64,000 bases of DNA from Beijerinckia sp. 28-YEA-48 (GCF_900104955.1 NZ_FNSI01000001.1:4250001-4314000), one strand, 5' to 3'. Positions 52,084 to 61,404 are shown, counted from the first letter of the stretch. Made by a program: numbers and translations. The notes: generated from the letters alone by a model not told the origin.

Positions 52084-52722
52084 ATGCGTCAGGCAACAAC
52101 AGCGGCCCGGACTTTGCGGTTTTCGCTGGCACTGGCAGCATTTGGGGTGCTTTCCGGCTGTGCTGGCGGCGGCAGCGGCGATCCGGCCGATTCGATCGGC
52201 AATGTCCTCGCCCGTGGCGCCTTCGGCGGCGTCAAGGAGCAGCCCGTCGATCCGCGGCCGCAGACCGAAGCTGAGGTCACCTGCCCCACCGTGGACGTTC
52301 GGGAAGGTGGCGCCGCCTATCGCGCCTATGCCGGCGGCCAGTCCAACGAATCGCTGCGTTACCAATATTCGCTCGGCGAAGTGGTGCGTGATTGCCGCGT
52401 TGTCGGCGGCCAGATTCTGATCAAGGTCGGCGTCGAAGGTAAGGTCCTGCTCGGCCCCGCCGGCCAGGCGTCGAACTTCACCGTGCCGGTTTATGTCGGG
52501 GTGCGCGCCGAAAACGGCGAAAAGATCGTCACCAGCAAGCTCTATAATGCCTCCGTCTCGATCCCGTCAGGCCAGAGCCAGGGGGCATTCACGCTCGTTA
52601 CCGACGAATTGTCGGTGCCCTATCTGCGTGAGGGCGCCAATGAAGATTATTTGATCTTCGTCGGCTTCGAGAATCCCGGCCGCAACGCCCCCGCGCACCG
52701 CACGGCGCGCCGCCGGCATTGA
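52084..52722 (+). CDS. Predicted outer-membrane lipoprotein of unknown function
   Basis: 212 residues. A lipoprotein signal ends with LSGCAGGG, the modified Cys at about residue 26. The mature part is mostly beta-rich (GEVVRDCRVVGGQILIKVGVEGKVLLGPAGQASNFTVPVYVGVRAENG) with two further cysteines. I do not recognise a characterised family. It is followed 4 bases later by the second copy of the dispersed hairpin element. Confidence 0.8.
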   Translation: MRQATTAARTLRFSLALAAFGVLSGCAGGGSGDPADSIGNVLARGAFGGVKEQPVDPRPQTEAEVTCPTVDVREGGAAYRAYAGGQSNESLRYQYSLGEVVRDCRVVGGQILIKVGVEGKVLLGPAGQASNFTVPVYVGVRAENGEKIVTSKLYNASVSIPSGQSQGAFTLVTDELSVPYLREGANEDYLIFVGFENPGRNAPAHRTARRRH

Positions 52723-52726
52723 TCGC

Positions 52727-52792
52727 CACAAAGACGCGTCAAAACAAAGATCCCAGGCAAAGTTGCGTTTCTGACGAAACGCAACTTGCTTT
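52727..52792. repeat. Dispersed hairpin element, copy B
   Basis: 66 bases matching copy A at 30085-30149. The hairpin is AAGTTGCGTTTC (52760-52771), loop TGAC, GAAACGCAACTT (52776-52787). Compared with copy A one A-T pair has become G-C with both sides changed. It probably ends transcription of the lipoprotein gene. Confidence 0.7.
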
Positions 52793-52849
52793 GATGGGCA
52801 GCTGCCCCCAGCATTTTAGCGCTTCCGTCAAAATTCTGCCCACCGCGAA

Positions 52850-52877
52850 TTGACAGGCGGCCGCGCTCGGCTACTTT
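52850..52877 (+). promoter_or_regulatory. Promoter of the glycine cleavage operon
   Basis: TTGACA (52850-52855), 16 bases, TACTTT (52872-52877): a good sigma-70-type promoter. Initiation near 52885 would put the riboswitch at the very start of the transcript. Confidence 0.6.
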
Positions 52878-52895
52878 GCCACCGTCAGATCAAGA

Positions 52896-53097
52896 CCCTC
52901 CGCGGAAGAGTCCGAATCGGTGCAAACCGTTTCGGCGCCGAAGGCGCAACCGCCCCGGAAACGCTCAGGCCAATGGACCGCGCGAGGGATGACACTCTGG
53001 AAAGCGACACGCCACGATAGGCGGGTCCACCGACGGGCGTAACCGGCGGTCGCGCAAGCGACGCGGGAAATCTCTCAGGTCACCGGACAGAGGGGGC
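52896..53097 (+). ncRNA. Tandem glycine riboswitch (gcvT motif)
   Basis: Two successive aptamers are visible. The first (about 52896-52999) has CGGAAGAGTCC, GCGCCGAAGGCGCAACCGCCCC with GGAAACGCTCAGGC, then GGACCGCG and ACACTCTGGAAAG. The second (about 53000-53097) repeats the pattern with CCACCGACGGGCG, GGGAAATCTCTCAGGTC and GGACAGAGGGGG. These are the conserved features of the glycine riboswitch, and the gcvT gene starts 64 bases later. Glycine binding should turn on the cleavage genes. Confidence 0.93.
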
Positions 53098-53160
53098 GCA
53101 GGATCGAGGTCCAAGGTGGGCTCGATCGTGCGTCGTACTCCTGTTGAGGTGTTTCCGGGC

Positions 53161-54276
53161 ATGTCCACTGACGTCAAGCATACGCCGCTTCATGGTCTTC
53201 ATCAGGCGCTCGGCGCCCGAATGGCGGCTTTCGCTGGCTATGACATGCCGATCCAATATGCGACGGGGATCCTCACCGAACACAATTGGACGCGCAGCAG
53301 CGCCGGCCTGTTCGATGTCTCGCACATGGGCCAGGCCTTTCTCGTCGGCCCCGATCACGACACCACGGCCGCCGCGCTGGAAGCGCTCTGCCCCGCCGAC
53401 GTGCGCAGCCTGACGCCGGGCCAGCAGCGCTATTCGCAGTTCCTCAATGCGGACGGCGGCATTCTCGATGACTTCATGGTGGCGCGCCCCATCGCCGGCG
53501 ACGGTACGTTGGCGCTCGTCGTCAACGCCGGCCGCAAGGACGAGGATTACCGCCACCTCGAATCATCTCTGCCCAAATCCGTCCGCCTGGTGACGCGCGA
53601 CGATCGCGCCTTGCTAGCGCTGCAGGGGCCGCTCGCCGTTGACGTGGTGACGAGCCTCGGCGGCATCGCGGCCGACATGCTTTTCATGACGGCGCGGCCA
53701 CTTACCATCAGCGGCATTGCCTGCGAGGCGTCGCGCTCGGGCTATACGGGCGAGGACGGCTTCGAAATTTCCGTGCCCGCCGATCGCGCCGCCGACCTGT
53801 GGACGCTGCTCACCGCCGATGCACGGGTAAAGCCAATCGGCCTGGGCGCACGCGATTCGTTGCGGCTCGAAGCCGGGCTCTGCCTCTACGGCCACGACAT
53901 CGACGAGACCACCTCGCCGATCGAAGCAGCGCTTGCCTGGTCGATCGCCAAGCGTCGCCGCGAAGACGGTGGTTTTCCGGGCGCGGAACGAATCAAACGT
54001 GAAATCGCTGAAGGCCCCCGCCGCAAGCGCGTCGGCCTGACCCTCGAGGGCCGCCAACCGGTGCGCGAGGGCGCCGAGATTCTCGCCGGCGGCAGCGCGA
54101 CCGGCATCGTCACCTCAGGCACATTCTCGCCAAGCCTCAATCGCCCCATCGCTATGGGCTATGTCGCGACCAACAATGCCGCCAAAGGCGTGGCGCTTGA
54201 CATTCTGGTGCGCGGCAAGGCGCTGCCCGCGCAAACCGCAACCATGCCTTTCGTTCCCCATCGCTACAAACGCTGA
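53161..54276 (+). CDS. gcvT: Aminomethyltransferase, glycine cleavage T-protein
   Basis: 371 residues; transfers the methylene group from the H-protein to tetrahydrofolate and releases ammonia. Conserved parts: TPLHGLHQALGARMAAFAGYDMPIQY, AGLFDVSHMGQ, FEISVPADRAADLW, GLGARDSLRLEAGLCLYGHDID with the catalytic Asp nearby, and GIVTSGTFSPSLNRPIAMGYV. ATG 53161 is the standard start. First gene after the riboswitch. Confidence 0.97.
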   Translation: MSTDVKHTPLHGLHQALGARMAAFAGYDMPIQYATGILTEHNWTRSSAGLFDVSHMGQAFLVGPDHDTTAAALEALCPADVRSLTPGQQRYSQFLNADGGILDDFMVARPIAGDGTLALVVNAGRKDEDYRHLESSLPKSVRLVTRDDRALLALQGPLAVDVVTSLGGIAADMLFMTARPLTISGIACEASRSGYTGEDGFEISVPADRAADLWTLLTADARVKPIGLGARDSLRLEAGLCLYGHDIDETTSPIEAALAWSIAKRRREDGGFPGAERIKREIAEGPRRKRVGLTLEGRQPVREGAEILAGGSATGIVTSGTFSPSLNRPIAMGYVATNNAAKGVALDILVRGKALPAQTATMPFVPHRYKR

Positions 54277-54291
54277 CTTAAGGAGCCACCC

Positions 54292-54669
54292 GTGAGCACC
54301 ACTTATTACACGCAGGATCACGAATATATTCGCGTCGACGGCGACATCGGCATTGTCGGCATCAGCGACCACGCGCAACAGCAATTGGGCGACATCGTCT
54401 TCGTCGAACTGCCGGCATCGGGCAAGATCGTCGGCAAGGGTGAGCAGACCGCCGTCGTCGAAAGCGTCAAAGCGGCGAGCGAGATCTATGCGCCTGTCGG
54501 CGGCGAGGTGATCGAGATCAACAGCGCGCTGGAAAGCGAACCAGCGGCGGTCAACGAAGACGCTGCCGGCAAGGGCTGGTTTCTCAAGCTCCGCATCAAG
54601 GACCAAAACGAGCTCGCCGGCCTGATGGATGAAGCGGCCTATGCCGCTTTCGTCAAAACCCTCGATTAA
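54292..54669 (+). CDS. gcvH: Glycine cleavage system H-protein
   Basis: 125 residues with [22 protein letters not shown] and the lipoylation region [24 protein letters not shown], whose Lys carries the lipoyl arm. Starts at GTG 54292 after AAGGAG. It shuttles the aminomethyl group from the P- to the T-protein. Confidence 0.97.
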   Translation: MSTTYYTQDHEYIRVDGDIGIVGISDHAQQQLGDIVFVELPASGKIVGKGEQTAVVESVKAASEIYAPVGGEVIEINSALESEPAAVNEDAAGKGWFLKLRIKDQNELAGLMDEAAYAAFVKTLD

Positions 54670-54683
54670 TCAGAGAGTCTCCC

Positions 54684-56024
54684 ATGCGCTTTCTGCCGCT
54701 GACCCCAGACAACCGCGCCGAGATGCTGCTGCGCATCGGCGCTGCCGGCATCGACGATCTTTATGGCGATGTGCCGCGCGACAAACTGCTTGCCAAAGCA
54801 CCCGATCTGCCGCGCCACGCTTCGGAAATCGAAGTCGAGCGCGCCTTGGGGCGCATGGCCGAACGCAATATCGACGCCGGATCGGCGCCGTTCTTTGTGG
54901 GCTGCGGCGCCTACAAGCATCATATTCCAGCCAGCGTCGATCACCTGATCCAGCGCTCGGAATTTCTGACCAGCTACACGCCTTATCAGCCGGAAATCGC
55001 CCAGGGCACGTTGCAGATGCTGTTCGAATTCCAGACGCAGGTGGCTTCGCTCACCGGCATGGAGGTCGCCAATGCCTCCATGTATGACGGCTCGACCGGC
55101 TGCGCCGAAGCCGTGCTGATGGCGCATCGGCTGACCAAGCGCAAACGCACCGTGCTCTCCGGCGGCCTGCATCCGCATTATGGCGAGGTGGTGCGCACCA
55201 TTTCACGCATGGCCTCCGACGATGTGGTCAGCCTGGCAGCCGATCCGACAGCGACAGAGAATATTCTCGACCAGATCGACGGCACGACCTCCTGCGTCGT
55301 CGTGCAATCACCCGATGTCTTCGGCAATCTGCGCGATCTCAGGCCGATCGCCGCCAAATGCCAGGCACAGGGCGCACTGCTGATCGCCGTATTCACTGAA
55401 GTCGTGTCCCTGGGCCTCGTCGAAGCGCCCGGCGCCATGGGTGCCGACATCGTCGTTGGCGAAGGACAGTCGATCGGCAACGGGCTGAATTTCGGCGGGC
55501 CCTATGTCGGCTTGTTCGCCACGCGGCAGAAGTTCGTGCGCCAGATGCCGGGCCGCCTCGCCGGCGAGACCCGCGATGCGGAAGGACGGCGCGGCTTCGT
55601 GCTGACGCTCTCGACGCGCGAACAACATATCCGACGCGAGAAGGCGACCTCGAACATCTGCACCAATTCGGGCCTGTGCGCCTTGGCCTTCTCGATCCAT
55701 ATGAGCCTGCTCGGTCAGGCCGGGCTGAAGAAGCTGGCGCGGGTCAATCATGCCAATGCGGTGCAACTCGCCGATCTTCTGGCGCGCGTGCCCAATGTCA
55801 GCGTGCTCAACGATGCGTTCTTCAATGAGTTCACTATTCGCATCAAAGGCAATGCGGCGCGGGTGATCGAGGATCTGGCGGAGCGTGGCGTTTTGGGCGG
55901 CGTGCCGTTCTCACGCCTGGCGCCACGCGCCGGGCTGGATGATCTCATCGTCATCGCTTCCACTGAAATGAACACCAATGCCGACCGGGCTGCCTTGGCC
56001 GCCGCGCTGAAAGGACTGATGTGA
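54684..56024 (+). CDS. gcvPA: Glycine dehydrogenase (decarboxylating) subunit 1
   Basis: 446 residues; the alpha part of a split P-protein. Conserved parts are [81 protein letters not shown] and [13 protein letters not shown]. It needs GcvPB for activity. Spaced 14 bases after gcvH; its TGA overlaps the ATG of gcvPB by one base. Confidence 0.96.
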   Translation: MRFLPLTPDNRAEMLLRIGAAGIDDLYGDVPRDKLLAKAPDLPRHASEIEVERALGRMAERNIDAGSAPFFVGCGAYKHHIPASVDHLIQRSEFLTSYTPYQPEIAQGTLQMLFEFQTQVASLTGMEVANASMYDGSTGCAEAVLMAHRLTKRKRTVLSGGLHPHYGEVVRTISRMASDDVVSLAADPTATENILDQIDGTTSCVVVQSPDVFGNLRDLRPIAAKCQAQGALLIAVFTEVVSLGLVEAPGAMGADIVVGEGQSIGNGLNFGGPYVGLFATRQKFVRQMPGRLAGETRDAEGRRGFVLTLSTREQHIRREKATSNICTNSGLCALAFSIHMSLLGQAGLKKLARVNHANAVQLADLLARVPNVSVLNDAFFNEFTIRIKGNAARVIEDLAERGVLGGVPFSRLAPRAGLDDLIVIASTEMNTNADRAALAAALKGLM

Positions 56025-57583
56025 TGTTGAACACGCACGGACGCCCCACCCATGCTGGCGACATCGGCGTCGTCGGGCGCAACACCTTCAGCCGCAACCG
56101 CGCCTTGCAGATGGAAGAGGCGCTGATCTTCGAGACCGGCCACCTCGAAACCACCGGCCTCGATCTGGAAGAACCCGGCGATTTCACGCCGCGCCTGGGC
56201 GAGCACGAACGCACGAGCGAGATCGGCCTGCCCGGCCTCAGCGAGCCAGAGACCATGCGGCACTATGTGCGGCTGTCGCAGAAGAATTACGCCATCGACG
56301 CCGGGCTCTATCCGCTCGGCTCCTGCACGATGAAACACAATCCGCGCCTGAACGAGAAACTGGCGCGCCTGCCGGGCCTCGGCGATATCCATCCGCTGCA
56401 GCCGCAATCAACCGTGCAGGGCGCGCTCGAGCTGATTGAAACGCTGGCGCATTGGCTGATGACATTAACCGGCATGCCGGCGGTCGCCATGTCGCCGAAG
56501 GCCGGCGCCCATGGCGAGGCCTGCGGCATGATGGCGATCAAGGCCGCCATCGCGGCGCGTGGCGAAGGCGCGACGCGCAATGTCGTCCTCGTGCCCGACA
56601 GCGCCCACGGCACCAATCCGGCCACCGCAGCGCTGATCGGCTATCACGTGCGCGCCATCCCGGCACGCGACGACGGCCGGGTGAGCGCGCAAGCCGTGCG
56701 CGATGCACTGGGCCCGGATGTGGCGGCGATCATGCTCACCAATCCCAACACCTGCGGCCTGTTCGAAACCGAAATCGTCGAGATCGCTGCGGCGGTGCAT
56801 GAGGCCGGCGCTTATTTCTATTGCGACGGCGCCAATTTCAACGCCATCGTCGGCAAGGTGCGGCCGGGCGATCTCGGCATCGACGCCATGCATATCAATC
56901 TGCATAAAACCTTCTCGACGCCCCATGGCGGCGGTGGCCCGGGCGCTGGCCCTGTCGTGCTGTCGGCGGCGCTGGCGCCATTCGCACCGGTGCCATTCAT
57001 CCATAAGGACGGCGAAACGCTACGCCTCGTCGAGGATGCGGAAGGCACCGAGAGTTTTGGCCGCATGACCGCCTTCCATGGCCAGATGGGCATGTTCGTG
57101 CGGGCGCTGTCTTACGCCATGTCACACGGCTCGGACGGCTTGCGGCAGGCGTCAGAGGATGCGGTGCTGAACGCCAATTACATCCGCGCCTGCCTCGCCG
57201 ATCTGATGTCGCAGCCGTTCGGCGATCACTTCTGCATGCATGAGGCACTGTTCGACGACCGTTGGCTGAAAGACACCGGCATCACCACGCTCGATTTCGC
57301 CAAGGCGATGATCGACGAGGGCTATCATCCGATGACGATGTATTTCCCGCTGGTCGTGCATGGCGCGATGTTGATCGAGCCAACCGAATCGGAATCGAAG
57401 GCGTCGCTCGATCTGTTCATCATGACCATGCGTGACCTGGCCATGAGCGCACGCAATGGCGAGGCCGAGCGCTTCTCCGGCGCGCCCTATCTGGCGCCGC
57501 GCCGCAGGCTCGACGAAACGCTGGCTGCACGCCAGCCGGTGCTGCGCTGGCAGCCGCCGGCCGTGGCTGTGGCGGCGGAATAG
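56024..57583 (+). CDS. gcvPB: Glycine dehydrogenase (decarboxylating) subunit 2
   Basis: 519 residues; the PLP-binding part of the split P-protein. Conserved: GLYPLGSCTMKHNPRLNEKLARLPG, LQPQSTVQGALELI, SPKAGAHGEACGMMAIKAA, PDSAHGTNPATAAL, the active-site DAMHINLHKTFSTPHGGGGPGAGPV with the Schiff-base Lys, and MTMYFPLVVHGAMLIEPTESES. ATG 56024 is the likely start. The L-protein (lipoamide dehydrogenase) is not encoded here. Confidence 0.96.
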   Translation: MLNTHGRPTHAGDIGVVGRNTFSRNRALQMEEALIFETGHLETTGLDLEEPGDFTPRLGEHERTSEIGLPGLSEPETMRHYVRLSQKNYAIDAGLYPLGSCTMKHNPRLNEKLARLPGLGDIHPLQPQSTVQGALELIETLAHWLMTLTGMPAVAMSPKAGAHGEACGMMAIKAAIAARGEGATRNVVLVPDSAHGTNPATAALIGYHVRAIPARDDGRVSAQAVRDALGPDVAAIMLTNPNTCGLFETEIVEIAAAVHEAGAYFYCDGANFNAIVGKVRPGDLGIDAMHINLHKTFSTPHGGGGPGAGPVVLSAALAPFAPVPFIHKDGETLRLVEDAEGTESFGRMTAFHGQMGMFVRALSYAMSHGSDGLRQASEDAVLNANYIRACLADLMSQPFGDHFCMHEALFDDRWLKDTGITTLDFAKAMIDEGYHPMTMYFPLVVHGAMLIEPTESESKASLDLFIMTMRDLAMSARNGEAERFSGAPYLAPRRRLDETLAARQPVLRWQPPAVAVAAE

Positions 57584-57588
57584 ATAGA

Positions 57589-57621
57589 AGCGGAGGGGCG
57601 TGGCTATCGCGCCCCTCCGCT
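57589..57621 (+). terminator. Terminator of the glycine cleavage operon
   Basis: AGCGGAGGGGCG (57589-57600), 9-base loop, CGCCCCTCCGCT (57610-57621), then CTTCC. A 12-bp GC-rich stem just after the gcvPB stop, also positioned to serve the convergent flavoprotein gene. Confidence 0.8.
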
Positions 57622-57649
57622 CTTCCAATCAGCCCCGTTGATCTTTCCG

Positions 57650-58879
57650 TCAGCGCTCCGCAGCCGGCTGTGGTTGCCGTGTCGTTATATTGAAGTCGGC
57701 GGCTCGCAGGATATCGGCCGCATCATCGAGGGGCGGGTAGATGCGTTGTTGATTGGTCCGGCGTTTGTGTGCCTTGGCGGCTTCACCTGTCTTCTCGACC
57801 ACTCGCTCCCATCCATTGGTTAAAACGGCGCCCGCGCCACCCAGGTCGAGACATGTCGCATAGGGCGAGGTCTTGAATTCAACGGGATCGAGGCCGAGAA
57901 GGCCAGCTGCCGCGTTGTAGCCTGCGTACTTTCCCATCGGAATGGCATGCTGGCAGCTCGGAAGAACATAGTGTCCCTCTTCCGCCCGTGCCGCAGCGGT
58001 ATCGCCAGCCACGTAGATGGATGGATCAGTCGGAATTTTCAGATAGTCATCGACAAAGATACGGCCGATCTTATCGCGCTCGGCCTCGATGAATTGAGTC
58101 AATGGGCTCGCAAAAATACCTGCCGTCCAGACAACAGTCTGCGTTGGAATACGGGCACCATCATCAAACTCGACAGAATCAGCTGAAACGGCGGCGACTT
58201 TCGCATCCAGTTTAAGCTCGACGTTCAATTCATTCAGAGCCGCCAGAATGGTTGGCCGAGGACCACTCCCCAATTCGGGGCCCACCACCGGTGCGACATC
58301 GACCAGAACGACGCGCACTTCCGAGCTTGCATCGAGGCGGGCGGCAATCGCGCGCAGTCGCTCCACCAGTTCGGTTGCGATCTCAAGACCGGTAAAGCCA
58401 GCTCCGACGACAACTGCGGTGAACCGCCCGACGCCCCGCGGCAACTGGTGAATATGACGATCAAGCGCGATGGCGCCCTCCATCGTGTCGACATCGTGCA
58501 AATAGCCTGCGCCCGCGAACCCGGGCCGCTGAATTTGGCTGCCGCTTGCCAGCACGAGTTTTCGATAGACTATCTGCGTCTTTTTTCCCTCAACGCTTGC
58601 AAGCGTTATGGCCTTGGCCTTTTGATCGATCTCAATGACGCTCGCATCGATCTTATTGACGTCGATCGGCTTTAAGATTCGCGCCAAGGGCACAGCCATG
58701 TTCTGCGGCTCTGCTTCATAGAGGCGCGGACGCATCACGAGATCGCGCCCCGGACAAGCGAGAGCGATTGAGAACTGTCCGCTGTTTTTCTGCCTCAGTC
58801 GCGCCGCGGACGCCGCAGCCCAAACGCCGGCGAAACCACCACCGACGACCAGAATATCCGTCATGCTTTCATCAGTCAT
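57650..58879 (-). CDS. NDH-2-like FAD/NAD(P)-dependent oxidoreductase
   Basis: 409 residues. FAD-binding motif ILVVGGGFAGVWAAASAARL at about 9-28, NAD-binding motif TAVVVGAGFTGLEIATELVERL near 154-175, and IYVAGDTAAARAEEGHYVLPSCQHAIPMGKYAGYNAAAGLLG for the second FAD contact. It resembles type II NADH:quinone reductases and related disulfide-type flavoproteins. No C-terminal membrane helix. It lies 41 bases after the MHS transporter gene on the same strand, so the two are likely cotranscribed from the Rrf2-controlled region. Confidence 0.82.
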   Translation of the reverse strand: MTDESMTDILVVGGGFAGVWAAASAARLRQKNSGQFSIALACPGRDLVMRPRLYEAEPQNMAVPLARILKPIDVNKIDASVIEIDQKAKAITLASVEGKKTQIVYRKLVLASGSQIQRPGFAGAGYLHDVDTMEGAIALDRHIHQLPRGVGRFTAVVVGAGFTGLEIATELVERLRAIAARLDASSEVRVVLVDVAPVVGPELGSGPRPTILAALNELNVELKLDAKVAAVSADSVEFDDGARIPTQTVVWTAGIFASPLTQFIEAERDKIGRIFVDDYLKIPTDPSIYVAGDTAAARAEEGHYVLPSCQHAIPMGKYAGYNAAAGLLGLDPVEFKTSPYATCLDLGGAGAVLTNGWERVVEKTGEAAKAHKRRTNQQRIYPPLDDAADILRAADFNITTRQPQPAAER

Positions 58880-58920
58880 TTCATCACCATGAGAGAACGA
58901 TCATTGAAACGAGGGTTTGG

Positions 58921-60252
58921 CTAAAAGTGCTGTCCACCATCGAGCCGGGGGGTTGACGCAAACAACATGAGCGCGCTTACGCAGCTGACCGCGCAGACTC
59001 CAACCATGTAGAGCGACACCAAAAAAGACGATGGATCGATGGCAAATAGAGACGTTGCGAGAAGCGGCGACATGCCTCCCAAGATGGACGCCACACCTAA
59101 TGTCCAGCCCATCCCGGAGTAGCGGACAGCGGCCGGAAACAGATCGGCCAATATGCTTCCCTGCAGGGCATGAGTAATCGGGAACACCGCGCCCATGCCC
59201 ATCAACGTGAGAAAGACAACCGTCGGATTCTTTGTATTGAGGAGCGGAAAATACGCCGCAGCCGCTACAATCAGGATCAACGTTCCGATGATGAAAATCG
59301 AACGTCGACCATTTCGATCAGCCCATCGACCCCAGATCGGAATGCAGATGAACCAAAGGATGCTGCCGCAGGTCACTCCCAGAAGAAGCATTGAGCGATC
59401 GAGATTAAGCGCCGCCGTGCCATAGGAGAGCGAAAATACGCTCCAGACGTAGGAAACCGTGGACGCCGAACAGATCGCTAGCGCCGTGAGAATGATCCTG
59501 AACCAATTATTCCTAAGCGCTTCGATCCCCGGCGCGGAAACAATCTCCCGCTTCTTCTTGGCCCTAAGAAAGTGCGGCGTTTCGGCGATTCTCAAACGGA
59601 TCACCAGCCCGAATGCAACGAGAATGAAACTCAGAAGAAACGGAATGCGCCATGCCCAGCTGGTGAATGTTTCCGGCGAAGTGACCGCCGTCGTCGTGAA
59701 GAATGCCAGATTGGCCAGCACCGTCCCAGCCGGGACACCCATCTGCGGAAAGCTGCCATAGAAGTTCATGCGGTGCGCCGATGAATGCTCGACTGAAATA
59801 AGGACCGCTCCTCCCGTTTCGCCGCCCAACGCAATACCCTGCAGAAGTCGCAGCCCCACGAGCAAAATCGGAGCTGCTATTCCAATCGTTTCATAAGTCG
59901 GGAGAAGACCAATGAAAGCTGTCGAGCCGCCCATGATGAGCATCGATACGATCAGTGTTTCCTTGCGGCCGAGTTTGTCGCCGAAATGACCGAAAATGAG
60001 CCCGCCAACGGGGCGGGCGGCAAATCCGACGACATAAGCGGCAAAAGCCGCAAGTGTTCCGGCCACCGGATCAAGGCCTGGAAAGAACTGCTTGTTGAAG
60101 ATCAGCGCTGCGGCCGTCCCATACAGAATGAAATCATACCATTCGATAGTTGCCCCTATAAGACTGGCGGCGGCCACGCCTGACATGTTTTGTGTCGGCG
60201 GACCTGCGACCCTCACTTCAGACGCGACGTCGGTCGCGCTCGATTCTGACAT
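58921..60252 (-). CDS. MFS transporter, metabolite:H+ symporter (MHS) type
   Basis: 443 residues, twelve membrane helices. MHS features: VAAASLIGATIEWYDFILYGTAAALIFNKQFFPG at helix 1, GFAARPVGGLIFGHFGDKLGRKETLI in loop 2-3, LQGIALGGETGGAVLISVEHS and PQMGVPAGTVLANLAF. The family (ProP, ShiA, KgtP, CitA) imports organic acids or osmolytes with protons. ATG 60252 follows GGGTGGGAG. The dyad at 60275-60297 overlaps its leader. Confidence 0.9.
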   Translation of the reverse strand: MSESSATDVASEVRVAGPPTQNMSGVAAASLIGATIEWYDFILYGTAAALIFNKQFFPGLDPVAGTLAAFAAYVVGFAARPVGGLIFGHFGDKLGRKETLIVSMLIMGGSTAFIGLLPTYETIGIAAPILLVGLRLLQGIALGGETGGAVLISVEHSSAHRMNFYGSFPQMGVPAGTVLANLAFFTTTAVTSPETFTSWAWRIPFLLSFILVAFGLVIRLRIAETPHFLRAKKKREIVSAPGIEALRNNWFRIILTALAICSASTVSYVWSVFSLSYGTAALNLDRSMLLLGVTCGSILWFICIPIWGRWADRNGRRSIFIIGTLILIVAAAAYFPLLNTKNPTVVFLTLMGMGAVFPITHALQGSILADLFPAAVRYSGMGWTLGVASILGGMSPLLATSLFAIDPSSFLVSLYMVGVCAVSCVSALMLFASTPRLDGGQHF

Positions 60253-60274
60253 TTCTCCCACCCTCTCCTCCAAA

Positions 60275-60297
60275 TTCTAGATATCTTATATCTAGAA
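60275..60297. promoter_or_regulatory. Perfect dyad operator between MHS transporter and Rrf2 gene
   Basis: TTCTAGATAT (60275-60284), CTT, ATATCTAGAA (60288-60297): a perfect 10-bp inverted repeat. It sits 23 bases from the transporter start and about 127 bases from the divergent Rrf2 gene. AT-rich dyads of this size are typical Rrf2-family sites. Confidence 0.7.
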
Positions 60298-60423
60298 TAA
60301 TCTGGATGGCCAGTATCCAGGTTGCAACTATTGTTTTCGGGATATATTTATTGCCGGGTCTTATGAATGGACGCTCAACGCCGGTCCGCCAAAGGCAAAG
60401 CCACAGAAGAAGCAGGTGCCACA

Positions 60424-60909
60424 ATGAAAATGAGCGAAGGGGTCGAATGGGCAACACATTGCTGCCTGACGCTGGCTTGGCTGGAAGACGAAACCGATAC
60501 CGCTATCCCAACGGCGACCTTGGCTGCAGCCTTCGATTTACCCGCTCACTATCTCAACAAGTTTCTCCAGGCCCTGGCGCGCGCTAATATTTTGGTTTCG
60601 ACGGTTGGCCCCAAAGGCGGCTTCAGACTGGCGCGTCGGCCAGAAAAAATTACCTTGCTTGATGTCGTGAACGCCATTGAAGGCGAGGATGAAGCATTTC
60701 GTTGCACCGAGATCCGGCGACGCGGAGCCGGCGTTACAGGCAAGTCCAGCGAATTCGGCCGGCCGTGCGGTATCGCTGTCGCGATGAAAAAAGCCGATCA
60801 AGCTTGGCGCAACGCTTTGGCGGCGCAAACCGTTCGGGACTTGATGGGGCCAAAATCCGCAGCGGGCGCCGCCCGCATGCAGTGCTGGTACGCCTCGCGA
60901 AGCCGGTGA
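60424..60909 (+). CDS. Rrf2-family transcriptional regulator
   Basis: 161 residues from ATG 60424 (or 155 from 60430). The winged HTH is at about 5-80: MSEGVEWATHCCLTLAWLEDE, LAAAFDLPAHYLNKFLQALARANILVSTVGPKGGFRLARRPEKITLLDVVNAIEG. Two cysteines (FRCTEIRRRG and GRPCGIAVAMKKA) are 21 residues apart, unlike the three-Cys cluster of IscR/NsrR, so cluster binding or a thiol switch is possible. It is divergent from the MHS transporter and flavoprotein genes. Confidence 0.88.
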   Translation: MKMSEGVEWATHCCLTLAWLEDETDTAIPTATLAAAFDLPAHYLNKFLQALARANILVSTVGPKGGFRLARRPEKITLLDVVNAIEGEDEAFRCTEIRRRGAGVTGKSSEFGRPCGIAVAMKKADQAWRNALAAQTVRDLMGPKSAAGAARMQCWYASRSR

Positions 60910-60967
60910 GAGAGAGCGATTCTGATCTAGCCGACAGAATCGGAATCGAAGTGCTCAAAACTCAAAG

Positions 60968-61010
60968 CAAGGGCCTCGGTTCGAAACCGAGGCCCTTGGC
61001 TTATTGTTTT
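60968..61010. terminator. Strong bidirectional terminator between Rrf2 gene and a small exported-protein gene
   Basis: CAAGGGCCTCGGTT (60968-60981), loop CGA, AACCGAGGCCCTTG (60985-60998), then TTATTGTTTT on the plus strand. This is a perfect 14-bp stem between converging genes. Confidence 0.85.
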
Positions 61011-61025
61011 ACGGCGGTGTTCGCC

Positions 61026-61379
61026 TCACCTGGCCCGCTGCTGCTGAGCCTGCGGCGCGGGCTTTGGCGCCAACGGATCAGCGGGGTTGAGCTGGCGCGG
61101 CTGGTAGTTCGTACGCACCAGGCGGCCGTTCTTGCCCATGAGAACGAACAGGCGATTGCCGCCATCGTCCTGGATGCCATAGATGTCCTGAGCGGTCTCG
61201 CCAAAGCCGCTCGAGGACTGCTGCTGCAATTTACAGCCCAGCGCGTTCTGGATGCTTTCCAGGGTCGCTCCGGGGCGAAGAGTGGCCGCCTTCTCCTTGC
61301 TGATCGAGCAAGGCGCGGCCTGCGCGCCAGCCACGGAAGCGATTGCAAAAGCAAAGAAAACTGCAATAGACGTCTTCAT
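61026..61379 (-). CDS. Small exported protein of unknown function
   Basis: 117 residues with a signal peptide (MKTSIAVFFAFAIASVAGAQA, cleaved before APC). The mature part has two cysteines (PCSISKEKAATLRPGATLESIQNALGC), probably a disulfide, in an arrangement recalling BamE/SmpA-like domains, and a Pro/Gln-rich tail. I do not recognise a named family. Confidence 0.75.
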   Translation of the reverse strand: MKTSIAVFFAFAIASVAGAQAAPCSISKEKAATLRPGATLESIQNALGCKLQQQSSSGFGETAQDIYGIQDDGGNRLFVLMGKNGRLVRTNYQPRQLNPADPLAPKPAPQAQQQRAR

Positions 61380-61404
61380 ATTTCCCTCATCAATCCTGCT
61401 TTTC

